A stretch of DNA of 10,328 nt from Firmicutes bacterium UBA5227. GTDB lineage: Bacteria > Bacillota > Clostridia > Tissierellales > Sedimentibacteraceae. Location of the stretch: NCBI GenBank assembly GCA_002409285.1, contig DHUT01000050.1, positions 30,410 through 40,737 of the forward strand, given 5' to 3'. The stretch's first letter is position 1. Each line of letters opens with the position of its first letter. This document shows positions 7,024 through 10,328 of the stretch, piece by piece. The notes under the pieces are model-generated. The model had not been told where the DNA came from. It did no database searches and was given only the letters and a program-made list of their open reading frames with translations. The position numbers and the translations under genes are program-made.

Positions 7024-7136
7024 ATGCAGGAGTACTCTTTAAAAAAATAACTGCTGATGAATTTGAAAAAATCAAAACAGAAGATGGTGTAATTAATGAG
7101 TTGATTGATGGGTTTGTTGCTATGTCAAGACCATAA
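7024..7136 (+). pseudogene. Frameshifted N-terminal remnant resembling an Uma2/DUF820 protein
   Basis: GGGAGG (7012-7017) lies 6 nt before an ATG at 7024, so initiation signals are intact. The first frame reads MQEYSLKK and stops at 7048, just after a run of seven A (7041-7047). One base back, the reading continues as ITADEFEKIK and then NELIDGFVAMS, ending in a stop at 7134. Joined, this gives 37 residues. The EF, ELIDG and following hydrophobic-Met-Ser pattern resemble the start of Uma2/DUF820 (PD-(D/E)XK nuclease-like) proteins, which usually run to about 190 residues. The remainder is absent: the next gene begins 26 nt later. The simplest reading is a decayed, internally deleted gene whose promoter now serves the GNAT gene. 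The run is also in the register of an A-AAA-AAA slippery site. The family call rests on a short motif only. Confidence 0.5.
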
Positions 7137-7162
7137 TTAAAAAATAAATTCAGAGGTGCAGT

Positions 7163-7705
7163 ATGAATGATTTAAGTGAAATTACAGTAAAGGACAAAGG
7201 GATTATAATAAGACAGACAAAAAAATCAGATGCCGGGGCACTTATAGAATATCTTAACATAATAGGTGGGGAATCAGATTTTTTAACTTTTGGGAAGGGG
7301 CAGTTTCACCTGACTGTTAAGGAGGAAGAAGAATATATAGAAAACACCCTTAAAAAGAATAACGCTTTGTCTGTCACGGCTGAGGTAGACGGAAAGATTG
7401 TGGGAAATCTAAACTTTGCAGGCGGACTTAAGGAAAGGACCGCCCATACAGGAGAATTTGGAATAAGCGTGCTTAAAGAATATTGGGGTAATGGTATAGG
7501 AGAAGAGTTGATCAGGTTTATGATTGACTGGAGCAAGTCTTCCGGAGTAATAAGAAAAATCAATTTAAGAACCAGGTCGGACAATACAAGAGGAATCAAT
7601 TTATATAAAAAAGCTGGGTTTGTAGAAGAAGGTATAATCACAAGAGACATGCAAATTAACGGCAAATTCTACGACTCCCTGTCTATGGGAATGTTTATTG
7701 ATTGA
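7163..7705 (+). CDS. GNAT family N-acetyltransferase
   Basis: A 180-residue cytosolic acetyltransferase of the RimI/RimJ-like GNAT superfamily, which moves an acetyl group from acetyl-CoA to an amine on a protein, amino acid or small molecule. The acetyl-CoA-binding motif is the stretch at 98-121, with GEFGISV as the beta strand and YWGNGIGEEL as the pyrophosphate loop and helix. The second conserved block is NTRGINLYKKAGF (141-153). The N-terminal half (IIIRQTKKSDAGAL) is the typical first strand and helix. AGAGGTG (7152-7158) precedes the ATG at 7163. It probably uses the promoter at 6959-6987. I see no clear terminator after it. The substrate is not predictable, and neighbours give no hint. 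Confidence 0.9.
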   Translation: MNDLSEITVKDKGIIIRQTKKSDAGALIEYLNIIGGESDFLTFGKGQFHLTVKEEEEYIENTLKKNNALSVTAEVDGKIVGNLNFAGGLKERTAHTGEFGISVLKEYWGNGIGEELIRFMIDWSKSSGVIRKINLRTRSDNTRGINLYKKAGFVEEGIITRDMQINGKFYDSLSMGMFID

Positions 7706-7893
7706 TAATAAGGAATATTTTTTGGGAGATAAATCAGCCCATTTGAAATCATATTGGAATAGTTCATAGCCTATGCCCTTGCTGCTGAATTTTATAAATT
7801 AATACAATTAATTAGGAATGTTTTAATTTTAAGGTTATTTAATTATGTACACATAATAAATTTGTTAAATAAATAATTTATACTGTAGAGTGC
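7706..7893. other. AT-rich spacer without a recognisable gene
   Basis: No supported gene lies here. It contains a short palindrome CATAG-C-CTATG (7765-7775) and a 17-nt near-perfect palindrome made of AATTAAT (7797-7803) and ATTAATT (7807-7813) around ACA. Both could be protein-binding sites upstream of the transporter, but such AT-only symmetry is easy to get by chance in DNA of this composition. No clear terminator for the GNAT gene is seen. Confidence 0.4.
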
Positions 7894-7922
7894 TTGTCTT
7901 TTTTCATACAATATAGTAAAAT
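7894..7922 (+). promoter_or_regulatory. Probable promoter of the atoE-type transporter gene
   Basis: TTGTCT (7894-7899) and TAAAAT (7917-7922) are 17 nt apart, giving a leader of about 34 nt with GGAGGGAG (7951-7958) before the ATG at 7963. A TATACT (7879-7884) a little upstream is an alternative -10 but has no good -35. I see no sigma-54 type -24/-12 element, which some ato operons use. Confidence 0.5.
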
Positions 7923-7962
7923 CTTAGATGTAATTAATTTTAAAAAATTTGGAGGGAGACAA

Positions 7963-9324
7963 ATGTTTAAAAAATTCACAAACGGTTGTGTTTATATTAT
8001 GAATAAATACCTGCCGGATGCATTTATCTTTGCAATTGTACTGACAATTATCACATTCATAGGTGGTGTTACACTAACTGACCAAACACCATTTCAAATG
8101 ATTATCCATTGGGCGGGACCCGGGGGATTTTTTGGGTTATTATCTTTTACAATGCAGATGGTTTTAGTGCTTGTATTAGGAAGCGCCATGGCACAGGCAA
8201 GGGTGTTCAAGAATCTATTAACAAAAATTGCAAAAGCTGCAAAAACACCTGTGAGGGGTATTATGATTACAGCATTTGTATCAGTTGTAGCCTGTTGGAT
8301 TAACTGGGGATTTGGTCTGGTTATAGGTGCCCTGCTTGCAAAAGAAATTGCAAGAGAAGTAAAGGGAGTTGATTACAGGCTTTTAATAGCTACTGCATAT
8401 TCAGGTTTTGTTGTTTGGCATGGAGGTATATCCGGTTCTATTCCGTTACAGGTTGCCAATGAGGGTGCTTTGTCAACTGTGGCTCCATCTATATTTGATG
8501 CAGCCTTTACCATACCTACAAATCAGACGATTTTTTCTCCAATGAACTTGTTTATATCAGGAATTATTATTTTCGGACTTCCATTTGTATGTAAAGCAAT
8601 GATGCCTGATAAAGAGCACACTGTAGAAGTCAATCCTGAAATGTTAATAGAAAAAGAAGTCCCTGCTGAAGATTCAAGTAATTTTACTCCTGCAGATAAA
8701 ATGGAACGCAGTAGAATATTATGGATTATTACATTGATAATGGGATTTGCTTACATAATATATAATTTCACAAAAGTTGGATTGAATTTAAGCCTTGATT
8801 TTGTAAACTTCATATTCATGTTTGTGGGCATACTATTACATGGGAATTTAAGGAAGTATATAGATGCCATAACAGAAGCAGCTTCAAGTGCTGCCGGAAT
8901 TATTATGCAATTCCCTTTTTATGCGGGAATTATGGGAATGATGACCGGTGCAAACCCGGAAACAGGCTTATCCCTGGCTGCGGTTGTTTCAAATGCATTT
9001 GTCAACATTTCCACAGTAAAAACTTTTCCTTTGTTTACGTTCTGGAGTGCCGGCATAGTTAACTTTTTTGTTCCTTCAGGAGGTGGACAATGGGCGGTAC
9101 AGGCTCCAATAATGATGCCTGCAGGAGATATCCTCGGAGTGGCACCGGCAAAGACAGCTATGGCTATTGCATGGGGCGATGCGTGGACTAACATGATTCA
9201 ACCCTTCTGGGCATTACCGGCACTTGCTATAGCAGGATTAAGTGCAAGAGATATCATGGGATATTGTGTAATTACACTATTGTTTAGCGGAATTATAATT
9301 TCAGCCGGGTTCCTGATTTTCTGA
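7963..9324 (+). CDS. atoE: Short-chain fatty acid transporter, AtoE family
   Basis: A 453-residue polytopic inner-membrane protein that matches the E. coli AtoE type (COG2031, SCFA_trans), a carrier of short-chain fatty acids such as acetoacetate and butyrate. Family landmarks are YLPDAFIFAIVLT (16-28), AKTPVRGIM (93-101), CWINWGFGLVIGA (111-123), QFPFYAGI (316-323), FVPSGGGQW (369-377), and QPFWALPALAIAGL (413-426) followed by RDIMGYC. Hydrophobic segments cover most of the chain. A polar loop at about 214-250 separates the N- and C-terminal halves. The ATG at 7963 is chosen because GGAGGGAG (7951-7958) precedes it and YLPDA then falls at the family-typical distance; an in-frame TTG at 7894 coincides with the -35 box and has no ribosome-binding site. 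In a fermenter it could export a product acid or import one; direction is not evident. Confidence 0.92.
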   Translation: MFKKFTNGCVYIMNKYLPDAFIFAIVLTIITFIGGVTLTDQTPFQMIIHWAGPGGFFGLLSFTMQMVLVLVLGSAMAQARVFKNLLTKIAKAAKTPVRGIMITAFVSVVACWINWGFGLVIGALLAKEIAREVKGVDYRLLIATAYSGFVVWHGGISGSIPLQVANEGALSTVAPSIFDAAFTIPTNQTIFSPMNLFISGIIIFGLPFVCKAMMPDKEHTVEVNPEMLIEKEVPAEDSSNFTPADKMERSRILWIITLIMGFAYIIYNFTKVGLNLSLDFVNFIFMFVGILLHGNLRKYIDAITEAASSAAGIIMQFPFYAGIMGMMTGANPETGLSLAAVVSNAFVNISTVKTFPLFTFWSAGIVNFFVPSGGGQWAVQAPIMMPAGDILGVAPAKTAMAIAWGDAWTNMIQPFWALPALAIAGLSARDIMGYCVITLLFSGIIISAGFLIF

Positions 9325-9347
9325 TACATAATACGTAAGAAATGTTT

Positions 9348-9381
9348 TTAAATAATGCTGCTAAAAAAAATAGCAATTTAA
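9348..9381 (+). other. Bulged hairpin downstream of the transporter gene
   Basis: TTAAAT (9348-9353) pairs with ATTTAA (9376-9381) and TGCT (9356-9359) with AGCA (9372-9375), with a two-base bulge on the left and a loop containing eight consecutive A. No T-tract follows, so it is not a terminator by itself. It may stabilise the 3' end of the transporter mRNA or belong to the leader of the next gene. Confidence 0.35.
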
Positions 9382-9394
9382 TTTAAGGAAGAAT

Positions 9395-9442
9395 AATATC
9401 ACAGATTATGGAAATACTGTAATTTGTGATATTTTTTATTTT
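9395..9442 (+). terminator. Long terminator or attenuator hairpin before the DUF2229 gene
   Basis: AATATCACAGATTA (9395-9408) pairs with TAATTTGTGATATT (9420-9433) over 14 bp with one G-U pair and an 11-nt loop. The right arm leads into TTTTTTATTTT (9432-9442). This is a convincing Rho-independent terminator for the transporter gene. The T-tract directly abuts GGAGG of the next gene, leaving no room for a promoter after it, so for that gene it would act as an attenuator or block read-through. Confidence 0.8.
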
Positions 9443-9451
9443 GGAGGTAAT

Positions 9452-10328
9452 ATGAAAGCAGGTATTCCCAAGGGGTTGCTATACTATAAATATCATCCCT
9501 TTTTAATTACGTTCTTTGCAGAACTTGGAGCAGAAGTTATTACATCGGAGGATACGAATAAAGATATTTTGGATCTGGGTGTAAAATATTGTGTGGATGA
9601 AGCATGTCTTCCCATCAAAATATTTCATGGTCATGTGGCATCTATAAAAGATAAATGTGATTTTATTGTTTTGCCCAGAATTATGCAGCTTGAAAAAAAT
9701 GAATTTATATGTCCTAAATTCTGTGGTCTTCCGGAAATGGTGCTAAACAGCATTGACAACATGCCGGATGCAGTTACGGAACCCATGTACTTTTTATCAA
9801 AAAATAGCCTGTATCAATGGGCGAAAACAGCAGGCAGACAAATTACCAATAATCCCTACAGGATTAAATATGCCTTTTTAAATGCATATGAAACACAGCA
9901 GAAATATGCAACTGGAATTAAAGATGACAGCAGTAACATGAAAGTGGCACTGGTCGGTCACCCATACAACATTTACGATAACTTTATAAATATGAATTTA
10001 GTTTCAAAATTATCAAAATTGGGAGTTTCGGTTGAAACAATGGAATTCACTCAGGATTTTCTGATAAACCTGGAAATTAACAATTTATATAAGAGACCAT
10101 TTTGGACTTTTGCCCGTGAAAACTACGGTTTTGCAGTTAATGCCGCCAAAGAAAAAAGAGTAGATGGAATCATTTATATATCTTCATTTAACTGCGGAAC
10201 AGATTCTATCATAATTGAGCTTATAAAGGATAAAATAGGCAGCTTTCCTTTCTTAACACTGAAGGTTGATGAACATACCGGAGATGCCGGTATTGATACG
10301 AGAATAGAAGCATTCACCGATATGCTTG
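9452..10328 (+). CDS. 2-hydroxyacyl-CoA dehydratase activase-related protein (DUF2229), 3' end missing
   Basis: The first 292 residues of a gene that runs past the window. It resembles stand-alone DUF2229 proteins related to the ATP-dependent activators of 2-hydroxyacyl-CoA dehydratases, enzymes that use Fe-S electron transfer in amino-acid fermentation. Features seen are the start MKAGIPKGLLYYKYHPF, DEACLP (49-54), HGHV, CPKFCGLP (87-94), VALVGHPYN (165-173), SSFNCGTDS (244-252), and VDEHTGDAG with TRIEAF (272-288). Cysteines C47, C52, C87, C91 and C248 lie in these motifs and could bind an Fe-S cluster. It has no ASKHA ATPase motif, so it is not the activator ATPase itself; an activator-type gene often lies beside such genes and may follow outside the window. 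GGAGG (9443-9447) is 4 nt before the ATG. Exact function is unknown. Confidence 0.85.
   Translation, partial: MKAGIPKGLLYYKYHPFLITFFAELGAEVITSEDTNKDILDLGVKYCVDEACLPIKIFHGHVASIKDKCDFIVLPRIMQLEKNEFICPKFCGLPEMVLNSIDNMPDAVTEPMYFLSKNSLYQWAKTAGRQITNNPYRIKYAFLNAYETQQKYATGIKDDSSNMKVALVGHPYNIYDNFINMNLVSKLSKLGVSVETMEFTQDFLINLEINNLYKRPFWTFARENYGFAVNAAKEKRVDGIIYISSFNCGTDSIIIELIKDKIGSFPFLTLKVDEHTGDAGIDTRIEAFTDML

Noticed and set aside
6990..7046. An upstream extension of the Uma2-like frame (WEAHYAGVLFKK).
   Set aside because: This frame has no start codon and covers the Shine-Dalgarno and ATG of the other frame. The ATG at 7024 with GGGAGG explains the N terminus better.
7750..7790. A sigma-54 (-24/-12) promoter before the transporter gene, near TTGGAAT and CCTTGCTG.
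   Set aside because: The two half-sites are at the wrong spacing and lack the invariant GG/GC dinucleotides in phase.
7690..7800. A protein-like reading on the minus strand (for example KGIGYELFQYDFKWADL).
   Set aside because: It has no start codon or ribosome-binding site, is bounded by a stop upstream, and runs antisense into the end of the GNAT gene. It could be a gene relic, but nothing supports a family.
7894..7962. A 23-residue N-terminal extension of the transporter from a TTG start.
   Set aside because: The TTG falls in the likely -35 box, lacks a ribosome-binding site, and AtoE proteins align well from the ATG at 7963.
9385..9423. A leader peptide (ATG at 9408, MEIL) preceding the DUF2229 gene.
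   Set aside because: The nearest Shine-Dalgarno-like sequence is about 16 nt from the ATG, and four codons with no repeated control codons do not resemble a leader peptide.

Overview
The window is low-GC, AT-rich DNA with strong Shine-Dalgarno sites, short intergenic gaps and every confident gene on the + strand. Gene content and the cmk-plsC-ispH/rpsA order point to an anaerobic Firmicute of the class Clostridia or Tissierellia. An amino-acid-fermenting Sedimentibacter-like organism would fit, but that genus is a guess. I could run no database search; family calls come from motifs and recognisable sequence.

Bases 1-3750 form a housekeeping operon. A near-consensus promoter (59-87) precedes cmk (CMP kinase), plsC (lysophosphatidic acid acyltransferase) and a fused ispH-rpsA gene (isoprenoid enzyme joined to ribosomal protein S1). 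The three genes overlap by 11 nt at each junction, and a hairpin terminator (3703-3750) closes the unit. The fusion carries an in-frame ATG with a strong Shine-Dalgarno sequence at the boundary between the IspH and S1 halves, so a separate S1 protein might also be made.

Bases 3787-6916 hold three consecutive, tightly packed M42-family metallo-aminopeptidase genes, closed by a GC-rich terminator. All three keep the expected metal and catalytic positions, with different substitutions around them. They are probably a peptide-degradation set of differing specificity, possibly subunits of mixed tetrahedral particles.

Bases 6940-7705 contain a good promoter overlapped by an inverted repeat, then a short decayed or frameshifted reading frame that resembles the start of an Uma2/DUF820 protein, then a GNAT acetyltransferase. 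Bases 7706-7962 are an AT-rich spacer with a candidate promoter.

Bases 7963-9324 encode an AtoE-type short-chain fatty acid transporter. A long hairpin with a T-tract sits between it and the last gene (9452 to the window end, incomplete), which belongs to the 2-hydroxyacyl-CoA dehydratase activase-related (DUF2229) family. Transporter, dehydratase-activase relative and peptidases together suggest peptide and amino-acid fermentation with carboxylate traffic across the membrane; that link is inference.

Most of the window is ordinary chromosome. I see no CRISPR array, complete insertion sequence, tRNA, rRNA or phage gene. The points most worth a second look are the internal start in ispH-rpsA, the triple M42 operon, the frameshifted Uma2-like remnant and the hairpin directly before the DUF2229 gene.
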